DNA of 64,000 nucleotides, taken from Branchinecta lynchi. Lineage: Eukaryota > Arthropoda > Branchiopoda > Anostraca > Branchinectidae. The stretch lies in NCBI GenBank assembly GCA_023053575.1, contig JAKZAP010000018.1, positions 15,466,202-15,530,201 on the forward strand, written 5' to 3'. The notes beneath the pieces were generated by a model. That model worked only from the letters and a program-made list of their open reading frames with translations, was not told the DNA's origin and did not search any database. Position numbers and translations under genes: made by a program. Position 1 is the stretch's first letter, and the number at the start of each line of letters is the position of its first letter. Of the stretch, positions 63,849-64,000 are shown piece by piece.

Positions 63849-64000
63849 GGAAATGTTGCAAGAGAAAAAGCAAATACAAATTGTTAAGCAACTCAAATCA
63901 GCATATCCTCGAACGTAGGCAAACACACAACATAATATCATCTGAGCATTATCCTCACTTCGAGCGACGGGCAGTTAGGAAACAGAGGTAGTTCCAAAAG

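Overview
The window is nuclear DNA of a metazoan invertebrate; the phylum cannot be fixed from the sequence. It carries a spliced animal TAF5 gene with long introns, a C-type lectin gene, CR1/L2-like LINE relics, a Ty3/Gypsy fragment, several MITE families and a Polinton/Maverick virus-like transposon.

Host genes. TAF5 (TFIID/SAGA subunit) runs on the + strand from 10044 to 43374 in seven coding exons with consensus splice sites. Together they give a full-length 664-residue product: LisH, TAF5 NTD2, linker, six WD40 repeats. A secreted C-type lectin lies at 52718-53170. No other intact host gene is visible.

The Polinton (about 15153 to 27.7 kb) sits in the 14.7-kb second coding intron of TAF5. 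Its left end is cut by a 100-N assembly gap. Nine ORF units lie on the - strand and two on the + strand: double-jelly-roll capsid protein (truncated by the gap), a small protein, penton-like minor capsid protein, a coiled-coil protein broken by a -1 shift, zinc ribbon plus integrase, an AT-hook virion protein plus adenain-type protease, a fibre-like protein, packaging ATPase, a 1354-residue protein-primed PolB, a membrane protein and a small basic protein. All 11 recognisable gene starts have ATG embedded in TAAATG, mostly CTAATAAATGG. The ORFs that lack this signal (protease, integrase and the 3' half of the broken gene) all overlap an upstream signal-bearing ORF in the -1 frame. At two overlaps a classical -1 slippery heptamer lies in the correct phase (A_AAA_AAC, U_UUA_AAA). 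This suggests retrovirus-like programmed frameshifting for protease and integrase, which is the main novel hypothesis here.

The rest is repeats. 1-10 kb: degenerate tandem repeats, an inverted repeat, a 3-bp-TSD MITE and LINE relics. Introns 1-6 and the 3' flank: LINE ORF1/RT fragments, hAT elements with exact 8-bp target duplications (37911-38374, 40367-42274, 63100-63401), palindromes carrying hammerhead-ribozyme-like motifs (32911-33191), long elements with internal 280-430-bp tandem arrays (30216-31993, 50918-52548, 61290-63052), and a three-level nest at 45248-47809.
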